Of a stretch of DNA of 64,000 nucleotides, positions 16,188 to 25,795 are shown piece after piece (position 1 is the stretch's first letter; each line of letters starts with the position of its first letter). A program made the position numbers and the translations under genes. The stretch covers positions 5,723 through 69,722 of the forward strand of contig CAUQKI010000010.1 in assembly GCA_963518955.1 (NCBI GenBank), in the 5' to 3' direction. The DNA is from JABCPE02 sp963518955. GTDB lineage: Bacteria; Bacteroidota; Bacteroidia; Flavobacteriales; Weeksellaceae. The notes under the pieces are model-generated. The model was given only the letters and a program-made list of their open reading frames with translations, made no database searches and had not been told where the DNA came from.

Positions 16188-17273
16188 ATGAGTCAAAAAA
16201 TTTCGGTAATGTTCATTCTGCCCAACCTAAAAATGGGCGGGGCAGAACGGATAATTACCACAATATGTAATCATCTGCCAAGAGAAAAATTCCAGCCGAG
16301 TCTTCTTTTATTCGAAAAGGTGGGCGAGTATCTGGATTTCTTGAAGGAAGATGTAGAAATTATAGAAGCGAATACCAAAAGTATTCGTTCTTCTTTGCTG
16401 CCTATTTTAAGAACGATAAGACAGCGAAAACCAGACATTGTTTTCTGTGGCTGGGGCGAGATTTCGGCGTTCGTTTCTCCGTTTATTCCGTTTTTTAGGA
16501 AAACCAAATTCATTTCGCGCGAGACGAATGTGGTTTCAAAGCATGTTACACGAAAGGAAATCCGATTTTTTTACCGATTTTATAATAATTTTCATCAAAT
16601 CATTACCCAAAGTGATGATATGACGAATGACTTGATTGAGAATTTCAAGATTAAAAAAGAGAAAATATTTAAAATCAATAATCCTGTTGATTTTGATTTT
16701 ATCAATGAAAAACTGATGATTTCGGAAAAGCCAGAGGGTTTTGATATGGAGTTTAAAAATGTGCTGGCGATAGGAAATCTTTCCTCGCGAAAGGGGTTTG
16801 ATAATCTTTTGAAAGTTTTTTCTTATCTGAAAAATGAGAAAATAAAACTCCATATTCTGGGCGATGGGGCGGATAGGGAACTTCTTCGCCAAATGAAACA
16901 GGATATGCAGCTGGAAAATGTGATTTTCCACGGACAGCAGAAAAACCCTTATCAATACCTAAAATTTTCGGATTTATTTATACTTTCTTCGCGCTATGAA
17001 GGTTTCCCAAATGTTCTTTTGGAAGCGGGAGCCTGCGGTGTGTATGCTCTGGCGAATGACTGCCCAGGGGGAATTAGGGAGATAGTAGAAGAGGGAATCA
17101 ATGGGGAAATTTCGGATATCAATGAACATCAGCAGTTTGCACAGAGGATAAAAGAAATCCTTTCTGCTGAGAAAAGAGAGAAATATATTATCATTAATTC
17201 CATCAAAAGCCGATTTTCAAAGGAAATAATTTTAGATAAATACGAGGAAATATTACTGAAAATTTCGAATTAA
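16188..17273 (+). CDS. Family 4 glycosyltransferase (GT-B fold)
   Basis: Transfers a sugar from a nucleotide donor to an envelope glycan or lipid acceptor. The 361-residue protein starts with the GT4 N-terminal pattern (MFILPNLKMGGAERI) and in the C-terminal half has the donor-binding EX7E motif (YEGFPNVLLEAG) preceded by LGDGADRELL. No membrane segment. It follows the toxin-like gene after 3 bp but is not in a polysaccharide cluster, so the acceptor is unknown. Related enzymes build LPS core, O-antigen or capsule. Confidence 0.85.
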   Translation: MSQKISVMFILPNLKMGGAERIITTICNHLPREKFQPSLLLFEKVGEYLDFLKEDVEIIEANTKSIRSSLLPILRTIRQRKPDIVFCGWGEISAFVSPFIPFFRKTKFISRETNVVSKHVTRKEIRFFYRFYNNFHQIITQSDDMTNDLIENFKIKKEKIFKINNPVDFDFINEKLMISEKPEGFDMEFKNVLAIGNLSSRKGFDNLLKVFSYLKNEKIKLHILGDGADRELLRQMKQDMQLENVIFHGQQKNPYQYLKFSDLFILSSRYEGFPNVLLEAGACGVYALANDCPGGIREIVEEGINGEISDINEHQQFAQRIKEILSAEKREKYIIINSIKSRFSKEIILDKYEEILLKISN

Positions 17274-17323
17274 AAAAATATTTGTAATATTGCGTTAGAT
17301 TTAATTAAAAATTGAATAGGATT

Positions 17324-18193
17324 ATGATTAAGAGAATTTTTGGATTAGCTGCTTTGGCAGTTTTTTCAGGATTTGCTACAGCTCAAGAACAGGCCGTAGA
17401 TAGTGTAAAAGTAGCAGAAGTAGCAGCTCATGATGATGAGGAAGGAAAACCTCTGAAACTGCACCATGCAGAGCCTTTGTATATCGACTTGATGAGAGAC
17501 CTTGGGGCGAGAAAAGGCGAAAGAGAATGGAATGTAGCTATGGGTGTTACAGAAAACAATGGTTACTATGAGTTTTATCCATTAGTAGAATATGAGTGGG
17601 CGGTAGTTGATAGACTTAGTTTGGAGGTAGAAGTGCCTTTTAATGTATATACTTCTGCTGAAAAACTTCCGTATAAATCACCAGGGACAGGTGTAGCAGG
17701 TATCAAAACCTCTATCCAGTATACTTTCTTGGTGAATAAAAAAGCCTACACTTCCATGGCGGTAGGTTATCTCAATGAAATAGAACTGAACTCTTTCAGA
17801 AACTATGGAAATGGGAAATTTTTCACAGGGAATGTTTATAATCCGTTCTTTGTAGTAGCAAAGGGATGGGGTAAAACTCACAGCATCAGCACGATGGTGT
17901 ATGCAGGGCCTGTTTTCACGCATCATTTTGGAAGTAATCATGTGGATACAGACTGGCAGATTAACTCGAGTATTCATTATCTAATTCCAAATTCTAGAAA
18001 CTTTGTTGGTTTGGAGGTGAATAAGAGCATTACTAAAGAGAGATTTAATATGGTGCTTAGACCGCAGATTAGAGTAGCTCTAAATGATAACACTATTCTA
18101 GGTTTGGTGGTTGGAGTTCCTACTAATAGACAGTATGAGGGATATAGTGGTTTCCTGAGACTTGTATATGAACCGCCTCATAAAAAACATTAA
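17324..18193 (+). CDS. Secreted, probably outer-membrane barrel protein (HAEPLYIDLMRDLGARKGE family)
   Basis: A 289-residue protein with a Sec signal peptide ending in TAQ. After a short acidic region it carries the motif HAEPLYIDLMRDLGARKGE and then repeated aromatic, alternating strands typical of a 10-14-stranded outer-membrane barrel, ending with a C-terminal strand. I recall similar proteins in flavobacteria without a proven function. The ATG at 17324 gives a clean signal peptide; an upstream TTG at 17312 is less likely. It is monocistronic, closed by a strong terminator at 18203. Confidence 0.7.
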   Translation: MIKRIFGLAALAVFSGFATAQEQAVDSVKVAEVAAHDDEEGKPLKLHHAEPLYIDLMRDLGARKGEREWNVAMGVTENNGYYEFYPLVEYEWAVVDRLSLEVEVPFNVYTSAEKLPYKSPGTGVAGIKTSIQYTFLVNKKAYTSMAVGYLNEIELNSFRNYGNGKFFTGNVYNPFFVVAKGWGKTHSISTMVYAGPVFTHHFGSNHVDTDWQINSSIHYLIPNSRNFVGLEVNKSITKERFNMVLRPQIRVALNDNTILGLVVGVPTNRQYEGYSGFLRLVYEPPHKKH

Positions 18194-18202
18194 TAAAATA
18201 AG

Positions 18203-18229
18203 AATCCTGCTTTTGGGCAGGATTTTTTA
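18203..18229 (+). terminator. Rho-independent terminator
   Basis: AATCCTGC (18203-18210) pairs with GCAGGATT (18217-18224) and is followed by T6. Confidence 0.88.
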
Positions 18230-18277
18230 TTTTTAGATAAAATTAAATTATAAAGAAACCAGATTTAAATAAAATGT

Positions 18278-19132
18278 TTAATCTATCAAAAGTTCTCTCA
18301 TTTTCCAGATATTTCCATTATAGACATTAAGGTCTATTTTGGTTTCTATACCGTCTGATATTCCGTTTTCTGTGAATTGCCATATTTTCCAAGGGTCGGT
18401 ATCGGTGGGCTGTGGAACATCATTATAGTTTGCCATCCAGAGAGGACATTCATCAAATTGTCCCTTTAGATAGTCTTTATAAAAATGGTAGTATGTGTAG
18501 AGAATAGGTTTTTTGCCATAGTGTTTTTCTATTATATCTATCCAAATATGTAGGTCTTTTATGAATTGTTCTTTGGATTTTGTTTTTGGTAGTTTTTCTA
18601 CATCTAAAACAGGCCTCATATCGCCAGAAGAGAGATTTACGCTCCTGATATATGAATCTGCCTGAGTGACAGGGTCTTCATCTGGACGATAGAAATGATA
18701 GGCACCGCGGGTAAGTCCGTGGTTTTTAGCTTTTTCCCAATAATGAGTAAAATGCTTGTCCTTCCCATCGCTGCCCATGGTGGCTCGTAATATGATGAAT
18801 TCTAATGGGATAGCGCCATTTGAGATGGTGAGTTTTTCCCAGTTGATATGCTCCCGCTCTTGGTAATGTGATATATCTAATCCGAATGTCTTGTCTGAAT
18901 AGTTTTTTATAATTTTATTGATTCTCTGCGTTTCAAAAGGTGAGTTGGTCAGTTTTGGTGCTTGTTTTTCGCCGAAATACATTGTATAATAGTACATTAT
19001 CTGATTTTTTTTCAGTAATGCAACAAGCCCGACAGCCAATAAAAAAAACAGCCCAAGGGAAATAAATAGATATGAGCGGTTTTTATTTTTCTTAATCTTA
19101 GATTTAGATTTTTTTCTCTTTCGTTTTGCCAT
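18278..19132 (-). CDS. Membrane-anchored GH25 family lysozyme
   Basis: A muramidase cutting peptidoglycan between MurNAc and GlcNAc. The 284-residue protein begins with a very basic stretch (KRKRKKSKSKIKK), then one transmembrane helix (about residues 24-42), which would place the catalytic domain in the periplasm. GH25 features are clear: FGLDISHYQ at the start of the barrel, FIILRATMGSDGKD, GAYHFYRPDEDP and the catalytic DVE in MRPVLDVEKLP. A possible -7 element (TAAATTTG on the minus strand, 19144-19137) lies only 5 bp before the start codon, which would make the transcript almost leaderless. Likely role is cell-wall remodelling. Confidence 0.88.
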   Translation of the reverse strand: MAKRKRKKSKSKIKKNKNRSYLFISLGLFFLLAVGLVALLKKNQIMYYYTMYFGEKQAPKLTNSPFETQRINKIIKNYSDKTFGLDISHYQEREHINWEKLTISNGAIPLEFIILRATMGSDGKDKHFTHYWEKAKNHGLTRGAYHFYRPDEDPVTQADSYIRSVNLSSGDMRPVLDVEKLPKTKSKEQFIKDLHIWIDIIEKHYGKKPILYTYYHFYKDYLKGQFDECPLWMANYNDVPQPTDTDPWKIWQFTENGISDGIETKIDLNVYNGNIWKMRELLID

Positions 19133-19154
19133 TTTGCAAATTTAAAAAAAATCC

Positions 19155-19184
19155 TTGCCTTTCTATGAAATTTAGTTATATTTG
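19155..19184 (+). promoter_or_regulatory. thyA promoter (TTG-N19-TATATTTG)
   Basis: TTG at 19155-19157 and TATATTTG at 19177-19184 match the flavobacterial consensus with 19 bp spacing, about 20 bp before the thyA ATG. Confidence 0.72.
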
Positions 19185-19204
19185 TGGACATTTTGAAAGA
19201 ATAA

Positions 19205-19999
19205 ATGCAAAATTATTTAGATTTATTACGATATATAAAAGAAAACGGAACAGATAAAACGGATAGAACAGGGACGGGAACGCGTAGTGTGTTCGGATAT
19301 CAGCTGAGATATGATTTGAGCAAAGGTTTTCCGTTGGTAACCACCAAGAAAGTTCATCTTAAATCCATTATCTACGAACTTCTTTGGTTTTTAAAAGGAG
19401 ATACTAATGTGAAATATCTTCAGGAAAATGGTGTTACGATTTGGGATGAATGGGCAGATGCAGAGGGAAATCTTGGGCCTGTGTATGGTGCCCAGTGGAG
19501 AAGTTGGCAAGGAGCAGATGGCAAGGTGATAGACCAAATCAGCGAAGTGATAGACCAAATCAAGAAAAATCCTGACAGCCGCAGGCTCATCGTGTCTGCA
19601 TGGAATGTAGCAGAGCTGCCAAAAATGGCATTGGCTCCTTGTCATGCGATGTTTCAGTTTTATGTAGCGGATGGGAAACTGTCTTTGCAGCTCTATCAGA
19701 GGAGTGCAGATGTGTTTCTAGGCGTGCCGTTTAACATTGCCAGCTATGCTCTTCTGCTGATGATGGTAGCCCAAGTTTGTGATTTGGAAGTTGGTGAGTA
19801 TGTGCATACTTTTGGTGATGTGCATATTTATAATAATCATTTTGAGCAGGTGGAAAAACAGCTTTCGCGAGAGCCAAAATCTTTACCGACGATGAAACTA
19901 AATCCAGAAATCAAAAATATTTTTGATTTTGATTTTAATGATTTTACATTAGAAAACTATGACCCACATCCAGGGATAAAAGCTCCTGTGGCGATTTAA
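19205..19999 (+). CDS. thyA: Thymidylate synthase
   Basis: Makes dTMP from dUMP using methylenetetrahydrofolate. The 264-residue length equals that of the E. coli enzyme, and the catalytic cysteine is Cys146 in LAPCHAMFQFYV. The N-terminal RTGTGTRSVFG phosphate loop, QRSADVFLGVPFNIASYA and the C-terminal HPGIKAPVAI are all intact. folA (dihydrofolate reductase), often next to thyA, is not here; instead a secreted repeat protein follows at 38 bp. Confidence 0.97.
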   Translation: MQNYLDLLRYIKENGTDKTDRTGTGTRSVFGYQLRYDLSKGFPLVTTKKVHLKSIIYELLWFLKGDTNVKYLQENGVTIWDEWADAEGNLGPVYGAQWRSWQGADGKVIDQISEVIDQIKKNPDSRRLIVSAWNVAELPKMALAPCHAMFQFYVADGKLSLQLYQRSADVFLGVPFNIASYALLLMMVAQVCDLEVGEYVHTFGDVHIYNNHFEQVEKQLSREPKSLPTMKLNPEIKNIFDFDFNDFTLENYDPHPGIKAPVAI

Positions 20000-20037
20000 A
20001 ATAGAACATTTAAACTAAAAATAGAACACATAAACAA

Positions 20038-20763
20038 ATGAACAAAATACTAATATCAGCCTTGCTACTGACTGCTGGATATGCTTTTGGACAAATGGAA
20101 ATAGGCTGGGATAGCAGTAATCTAAAGAAAAAAGTAAAATCTATCAAAGAGACGATGTACTATCTTCCAACTGAGGATATGGGAGGTGTAAAGCAAGAAA
20201 TATCCAATCTCGAAAGGAAAAGAATAACTTATACTTTAGAAGGTGAAAACGAGATGATAATATATCATGATGAGAACGACAAGATAATAGAAAAGAGACC
20301 ATTACCCCAAAATAAAATCCTTAGAGGGAGAATTTTGTATGAAGAACCAAGAGGATTTATTGATAATTACGATGATAAAGGGAATATTGTTGAGACTATT
20401 TACCTTAGTCAAAATCCTGATATAGTGGCTAAATCATATTACAAATACGATGACAAGGGCAATATCATAGAGCAAATCCTTGATGATATTGTAGAAGAGC
20501 CTTTGTACAGGAGATTTGTCTTTAAGTACGATAGCAAAGGAAACAGAATCAAGGATATAGTCTATAATAAGGAAGGGAAAAAAATAGACCAAATCCGATA
20601 TAAGTACAACAAATACAACGATATTGTGAAGAAAAAATATTACAAAACATCTTTCCAATATCGATACAAATATGACGAAAAGAATAATTGGATAGAGAGA
20701 ATCTCTCTAAAACAAAATAAACCATTTATCATAACTAAAAGAGTAATAGAATATTACGACTAA
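20038..20763 (+). CDS. Secreted protein with tandem Y-x-YDxKGN repeats, function unknown
   Basis: A 241-residue protein with a Sec signal peptide (residues 1-18, ending FGQ). From about residue 105 it has repeats of roughly 20-30 residues built on the pattern Y-K-YD-KGN-IE, as in NYDDKGNIVETIY, KYDDKGNIIEQI, KYDSKGNRIKDI and KYDEKNNWIERI. These resemble single YD/RHS-type beta-hairpin repeats but are too few for an RHS shell. Similar small repeat lipoproteins and secreted proteins are common in flavobacteria. Function is unknown. The last residues are a short charged tail with no type IX sorting domain. Confidence 0.7.
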   Translation: MNKILISALLLTAGYAFGQMEIGWDSSNLKKKVKSIKETMYYLPTEDMGGVKQEISNLERKRITYTLEGENEMIIYHDENDKIIEKRPLPQNKILRGRILYEEPRGFIDNYDDKGNIVETIYLSQNPDIVAKSYYKYDDKGNIIEQILDDIVEEPLYRRFVFKYDSKGNRIKDIVYNKEGKKIDQIRYKYNKYNDIVKKKYYKTSFQYRYKYDEKNNWIERISLKQNKPFIITKRVIEYYD

Positions 20764-20809
20764 TCTAATGATTATTAATTAAATAAAAAAGAATTAAAAT
20801 TTATTAACA

Positions 20810-23326
20810 ATGAAAAAGATTTTATTCTCAGCGATGATGCTTGGAGCAATTTTAGGAAGTAATTTTGCTCTTGCACAGACCGAAACTTCTGGTAGAAATG
20901 CTCCGTATAGAGCTACTCACAACAAGACTACAGAACTGAAACACACCAAATTAAAGGTGAAATTTGACTTTGAAAAAGAGCAGATGCATGGTGAAGAGTG
21001 GCTTACAGCATCGCCTCATTTCTATGCATCAGATTCTTTGGTGCTTAATGCCAAAGCAATGCTTATTCACGAAATAGCTTTGGATAAAAATGGTTCTAAA
21101 AAACCTTTGAAATATACTTATTCAGACGATTTGTTGAGAATAAATCTTGATAAACAATATCAAAAAGGGCAGGACTACATCGTTTATATCAAATATACAG
21201 CGCGCCCAAATGAACATAAAGGAAAGGGAAGTGCAGCGATTAACTCTGCGAAAGGGCTTTATTTCATCAATGCTCAAGGAAAAGACCCAGACAAGCCGAC
21301 TCAGATATGGACACAAGGTGAAACAGAGTCTAACTCCGTGTGGTTCCCTACGATAGACAAACCAAACCAAAAGACTACGCAGGAACTCTATATGACGGTT
21401 CCAGAGAAATTCGTGACACTTTCTAATGGTATTTTGAAATCTTCTACTAAAGAAAATGGAGGACTGAGAACTGACTACTGGGTGATGGATAAAAAACACG
21501 CTCCATACCTATTCTTTATGGGAGTGGGAGAGTATGCGATAGTAAAAGATAAATGGAAAAATATCGCAGTAGATTACTATGTAGAAAAGGAATATGAGCC
21601 TTACGCAAGACAGATATTCGGGATGACTCCAGAGATGCTGGATTTCTTCTCTAAAAAACTAAAACACGAATATCCTTGGCAAAAATATGCACAGCTGGTA
21701 GGAAGAGACTATGTAAGCGGTGCGATGGAGAATACAACTGCTGTAATCCATGGAGAATATGCAAACTTAAAGGAAGGCGACCTTGTAGATGAGAATTCTT
21801 GGGAACCTGTGATTGCTCACGAGCTGTTTCACCACTGGTTTGGAGATTTGGTAACTGCTGAAAGCTGGTCTAACCTTACTGTAAATGAGTCTTTTGCGAA
21901 TTATTCTGAATACCTTTGGAATGAATACAAATACGGAAAAGATGCCGCAGATTATCATTTAATGAATGATATTTCGGCATATATTCATAATCCGCTGAAT
22001 TATAACAAACATTTGGTGAGATTTGATTATAAGAGCCGTGAGGATATGTTTGACAGCGTATCTTATAACAAAGGAGGCGGAATTCTTCACATGTTGAGAA
22101 ATTATCTCGGTGATGAAGCGTTCTTTGAAGGGCTTTCTGATTATTTGAAAACCAATGAATACGGAACAGGAGAGGCTCACCAGCTGAGACTTTCTTTAGA
22201 AAAAGTTTCTGGAAAAGACCTTAACTGGTTCTTTAATCAGTGGTATTTTAACAGCGGAAACCCTAAATTAGATGTGAAATATTCTTACGAACCAGTGAAA
22301 AAACAAACTGTGGTAACGATTAACCAGACTCAAGACCAATATTTTGAGTTCCCACTTACCATAGATATCCACGAAAACGGAAAAGTAAGAAGAGAAAAAG
22401 TGTGGGTAGATGCTAAAGCGAAGAATGATTTTACATTCAGCACAGCGAAAAATCCAGACCTTATCAATGTAGATGCAGACGGGCTTCTATTGGGAGAAAT
22501 CAATGATACTAAAACTCCTGAACAATATGCTCTGCAATATGCTAAAACTAAGGAGTTTAAGAGCAAACATTTAGCACTGAAGAATGCTGCTGAAAATGCA
22601 AAGAAAAATAATAATATCACTTCTGTGAAAACATTGGTATCTGCATTGAAAGATCCGTTTTTCAGATTGAGAATTCAGGCGCTTGGAGGATTAGATTTAT
22701 CTAAGCCAGAACAGGCAAAACTGGCTCTTTCAGAAGTAGAAAAATTAGCTCAGAAAGACCCTAAAACATTGGTTCAGGCAGCGGCAATCAAAGCATTGGC
22801 TACAACTAAAAACAAGAAATACCTGCCAATCTATGAAAAGGGAATCAGCTCTGTGTCAAACGCAGTGAAAGCAGCTTCTCTATCGGCGATTTCTATGACA
22901 GACCCAGAGAGGGTAAAAGCCCTTGCAGACAAGGTGGATTTATCCAAAGCATCAGATGAAACGATTACACAGCTGTTACCGACAATCGTGGATAACAAAA
23001 TCGTGTCTCAGATGCCTTATATAGGAAAAGTGGTGGCATTTTATCCATTTTTAAAATTTCAAGATGAAAAATTGGGAGCTACAGCTGAAAAAGGATTCAA
23101 CTGGATAATGGAGTCTGATAATACAAAGGCTACGGCTGGAGTTGCAAAGATTTTGAAGCAAGTAAAATCTGAAATTCCAGATAACCCAAATGTGAAAATG
23201 ATGATCATACAGATGCTGCAAAACGGAATTGCTAAAAAAGCAGAATTGCTAAGAGCAAATCCAAAAAGTGAGAGTATCAACCAGCAAATAAAGTCATTGA
23301 CAGAAACGCTGGAACTTTATAAATAA
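20810..23326 (+). CDS. M1 family zinc metallo-aminopeptidase, secreted
   Basis: Removes N-terminal amino acids from peptides. The 838-residue protein has a Sec signal peptide ending ALAQ, an N-terminal saddle domain, then the catalytic domain with the exopeptidase motif GAMEN at 304-308 and the zinc site HELFH (His337, His341) with the third ligand Glu360 in NESF. Residues after about 570 form alpha-helical repeat (HEAT-like) structure as in other M1 enzymes. There is no type IX sorting domain, so it is probably periplasmic. It likely scavenges peptides as nutrients. A strong terminator follows. Confidence 0.93.
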   Translation: MKKILFSAMMLGAILGSNFALAQTETSGRNAPYRATHNKTTELKHTKLKVKFDFEKEQMHGEEWLTASPHFYASDSLVLNAKAMLIHEIALDKNGSKKPLKYTYSDDLLRINLDKQYQKGQDYIVYIKYTARPNEHKGKGSAAINSAKGLYFINAQGKDPDKPTQIWTQGETESNSVWFPTIDKPNQKTTQELYMTVPEKFVTLSNGILKSSTKENGGLRTDYWVMDKKHAPYLFFMGVGEYAIVKDKWKNIAVDYYVEKEYEPYARQIFGMTPEMLDFFSKKLKHEYPWQKYAQLVGRDYVSGAMENTTAVIHGEYANLKEGDLVDENSWEPVIAHELFHHWFGDLVTAESWSNLTVNESFANYSEYLWNEYKYGKDAADYHLMNDISAYIHNPLNYNKHLVRFDYKSREDMFDSVSYNKGGGILHMLRNYLGDEAFFEGLSDYLKTNEYGTGEAHQLRLSLEKVSGKDLNWFFNQWYFNSGNPKLDVKYSYEPVKKQTVVTINQTQDQYFEFPLTIDIHENGKVRREKVWVDAKAKNDFTFSTAKNPDLINVDADGLLLGEINDTKTPEQYALQYAKTKEFKSKHLALKNAAENAKKNNNITSVKTLVSALKDPFFRLRIQALGGLDLSKPEQAKLALSEVEKLAQKDPKTLVQAAAIKALATTKNKKYLPIYEKGISSVSNAVKAASLSAISMTDPERVKALADKVDLSKASDETITQLLPTIVDNKIVSQMPYIGKVVAFYPFLKFQDEKLGATAEKGFNWIMESDNTKATAGVAKILKQVKSEIPDNPNVKMMIIQMLQNGIAKKAELLRANPKSESINQQIKSLTETLELYK

Positions 23327-23332
23327 AAACCC

Positions 23333-23365
23333 AAAAAGCTTGACAAATTTTGTCAGGCTTTTTTG
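23333..23365 (+). terminator. Rho-independent terminator after the M1 peptidase gene
   Basis: AAAAAGCTTGACAA pairs with TTGTCAGGCTTTTT with one G-U pair and is followed by T residues, 6 bp after the stop. Confidence 0.88.
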
Positions 23366-23427
23366 TTTCGTAGGTTTTGATGAGTAAAAAACGAGATATT
23401 CTTTCGCAGATTTACAGCAAAATAATG

Positions 23428-23435
23428 TATTTTTG
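23428..23435 (+). promoter_or_regulatory. -7 element upstream of the DUF368 gene
   Basis: TATTTTTG matches TAnnTTTG and sits 17 bp before the ATG at 23453. No clear TTG partner at the normal spacing. Confidence 0.4.
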
Positions 23436-23452
23436 TAGCATATAAGAATTTT

Positions 23453-24379
23453 ATGACAAGGACTTTGAAGGATTATCTATTCATTATACTTCGCGGTGTG
23501 GCGATGGGGGCTGCTGATGTGGTTCCCGGGGTTTCTGGGGGAACTATCGCTTTCATATCAGGAATTTACCAAGAGCTTATAGATTCTATCAATAAAATCA
23601 ATTTTACGGCAGTAAAAATTTTAAGAAAAGAAGGGATAAAATCTGCATGGGAATACATCAATGGCAATTTTTTTGTGGCTTTATTTTTAGGAATAGGAAT
23701 TAGTATTTTGTCCCTAGCGAAAGGCATCAAATACCTTCTAGAAACACATCCAATAGCGGTTTGGTCTTTCTTTTTTGGGCTGATGATGGCGAGTGTTCTT
23801 TTTCTGTGGAAAGATATTAAAAAATGGGATGCTCCAGCGGTTCTTGCGATTGTAATAGCAGCATTTACAGCGTATTACATCACGGTTATTCCTCCACTGG
23901 TGAATAATAATGGGTATATTTTCTTGTTTTTTGCAGGAGCTTTGGCTATTTGTGCAATGATTTTACCAGGGATTTCGGGGGCGTTCATTTTAGTGCTTTT
24001 AGGGGCTTATCATACGGTGCTGAATGCATTGGATACTTTTGATTTGAAAGTATTGTCCATTGTAGGACTGGGAGCTGTGACAGGAATTTTGAGTTTTTCC
24101 AAGGCTCTGAAATGGCTTTTTGAACATAAGAAAAACACCACGATGGCAGGGCTTACGGGCTTTATCATCGGTTCTTTGAATAAAGTATGGCCATGGAAAG
24201 AGGTTTTGGATAAGGAAATAGATGCTCATGGGAAGGAAATTATTTTGCTGGAAAAAAGCGTGCACCCTTCAGATTTTGCTGGAGAACCTCAGATTTTATT
24301 GGCTGTAGGGCTGGCTTTTGCGGGGTTTATTTTGATTTATGGAATTGAAAAATGGGCATCAAAAATGCAAAATGTTTAA
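23453..24379 (+). CDS. DUF368 family membrane protein (PopT-type undecaprenyl-phosphate translocase)
   Basis: A 308-residue polytopic inner-membrane protein with the DUF368 signature near the N-terminus (RGVAMGAADVVPGVSGGTIA) and its inverted-repeat counterpart mid-protein (CAMILPGISGAFILVLLGAY). DUF368 members have been shown to return undecaprenyl phosphate across the inner membrane for reuse in cell-wall synthesis; this function is transferred from the family. It lies 15 bp before a DUF58 gene and is probably cotranscribed with it. Re-entrant glycine-rich loops are intact. Confidence 0.88.
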   Translation: MTRTLKDYLFIILRGVAMGAADVVPGVSGGTIAFISGIYQELIDSINKINFTAVKILRKEGIKSAWEYINGNFFVALFLGIGISILSLAKGIKYLLETHPIAVWSFFFGLMMASVLFLWKDIKKWDAPAVLAIVIAAFTAYYITVIPPLVNNNGYIFLFFAGALAICAMILPGISGAFILVLLGAYHTVLNALDTFDLKVLSIVGLGAVTGILSFSKALKWLFEHKKNTTMAGLTGFIIGSLNKVWPWKEVLDKEIDAHGKEIILLEKSVHPSDFAGEPQILLAVGLAFAGFILIYGIEKWASKMQNV

Positions 24380-24394
24380 CCAGCAAGAAAAGAT

Positions 24395-25720
24395 ATGTGG
24401 AAGCGTTTTTATATCAATCATAGATTTTTTCATATTCTGACAGGGGTAGGGCTGTGCTATGTTTTGGCGTTTTTCTTTCCAAAACTTACATGGTTTGCTC
24501 ATGGGCTTTTATGTCTTTTAGCGGTGCTTTTTATCGTGGATTCACTGCTTTTATTTAACCAAAAAGACGCAATCTATTCCCAAAGAATTTTGCCTGAAAA
24601 ATTGTCTAATGGAGATGAAAACTCCGTGAAAATAGACATTAAGAATAATTATCCATTTCGGGTGGATTTGAAAATTATAGATGAAATTCCATTCCAGTTC
24701 CAAAAAAGGGATTTTTTGATAAAAAAGACCATCTTGCCACAGGGAAGTTCCTTTTTTGAATATATTTTAATCCCAAAAGAAAGGGGAGAGTATGTCTTTG
24801 GAGGACTGAATATTTTTGCTAAAAGTCCTATTGGTCTTGTTTCTAGGAAATTTGTTTTTCAGAAAGAAGCCTCTTTACCGAGTTATCCTTCTTTTGTTCA
24901 TCTTCGTAAGTATGAGCTGATGGCTCTTCAGAACGAGTTTTTGCTTGGCGGGATTAAAAAAATCAGAAAACTGGGGCATACGATGGAGTTTGAGCAGATA
25001 CGGGATTATGTGCAGGGAGACGATATAAGGAGTATCAACTGGAAGGCTACTTCTAAGGCTAACAAGCTGATGGTCAATCAGTACCAAGATGAGAGATCCC
25101 AAAGAATCTATATGCTGATAGATAAAGGAAGGACGATGCAGATGCCTTTCAAAGGGCTGAGTCTCTTGGATTATTCCATAAATGCAGTGATGGCGCTTTC
25201 GCATATCATTTTGAAGAAGAGCGACAGAGCAGGGATGATGACTTTTTCCCAAAAAACAGAGAATAAGGTTCAGGCGGAGCAAAAGTCTGGTCAGCTGAAA
25301 AAAATATCAGAGGCGCTTTATAACATCAAAACCAATTTTTATGAAAGTGATTTCAGCCGACTTTATCAAGATGTGAAAACTACCATCAGCCAAAGGAGTC
25401 TGGTGCTGCTTTTTACTAATTTTGAAACGCTGGATGCCGTTAATAGACAAATGAAATACCTGCGTGGTATCGCGAGAAATCACCTTTTGGTAGTTATATT
25501 TTTTAAAAATTCTGAACTGAATGATTTAATGAATAAAAAGCCAGAAAATATTCAAGAAGTCTATGATGAGATTATCGCTGAAAAGCTGGAATTTGAGAAA
25601 AAATTGATTATCCAAGAACTCAGAAAATACGGAATATTTACAGTTTATACACTTCCAGAAAACCTAAATATAGAAGTGATAAACAAATATCTGGAAATCA
25701 AAGCAAGAGGAATTTTATAA
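24395..25720 (+). CDS. DUF58 domain-containing protein
   Basis: A 441-residue protein with two N-terminal membrane helices (about residues 10-55), an extracytoplasmic-like beta region and the DUF58 core around IRDYVQGDDIRSINWKAT, followed by a von Willebrand A-like fold (YMLIDKGRTMQM, LLFTNFETLD). In many bacteria such proteins pair with a MoxR ATPase and vWA proteins; no moxR is beside this one. A role in envelope stress or complex assembly is inferred only from family context. Confidence 0.85.
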   Translation: MWKRFYINHRFFHILTGVGLCYVLAFFFPKLTWFAHGLLCLLAVLFIVDSLLLFNQKDAIYSQRILPEKLSNGDENSVKIDIKNNYPFRVDLKIIDEIPFQFQKRDFLIKKTILPQGSSFFEYILIPKERGEYVFGGLNIFAKSPIGLVSRKFVFQKEASLPSYPSFVHLRKYELMALQNEFLLGGIKKIRKLGHTMEFEQIRDYVQGDDIRSINWKATSKANKLMVNQYQDERSQRIYMLIDKGRTMQMPFKGLSLLDYSINAVMALSHIILKKSDRAGMMTFSQKTENKVQAEQKSGQLKKISEALYNIKTNFYESDFSRLYQDVKTTISQRSLVLLFTNFETLDAVNRQMKYLRGIARNHLLVVIFFKNSELNDLMNKKPENIQEVYDEIIAEKLEFEKKLIIQELRKYGIFTVYTLPENLNIEVINKYLEIKARGIL

Positions 25721-25725
25721 CAAAA

Positions 25726-25757
25726 AAAGGTCTGTCACATTTGTGACAGACCTTTAC
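25726..25757 (+). terminator. Rho-independent terminator after the DUF58 gene
   Basis: A perfect 14-bp stem (AAAGGTCTGTCACA with TGTGACAGACCTTT) and a two-base gap. It could serve both strands but the minus-strand ychF ends 40 bp away. Confidence 0.88.
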
Positions 25758-25795
25758 ACTAAAAAATAATATGAGAAAAATTCATTAACAAATAA

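Noticed and set aside
20434..20658. Minus-strand ORF inside the YD-repeat gene
   Set aside because: It is the reverse of a repetitive coding region with no start context or protein features; the plus-strand gene has a signal peptide.
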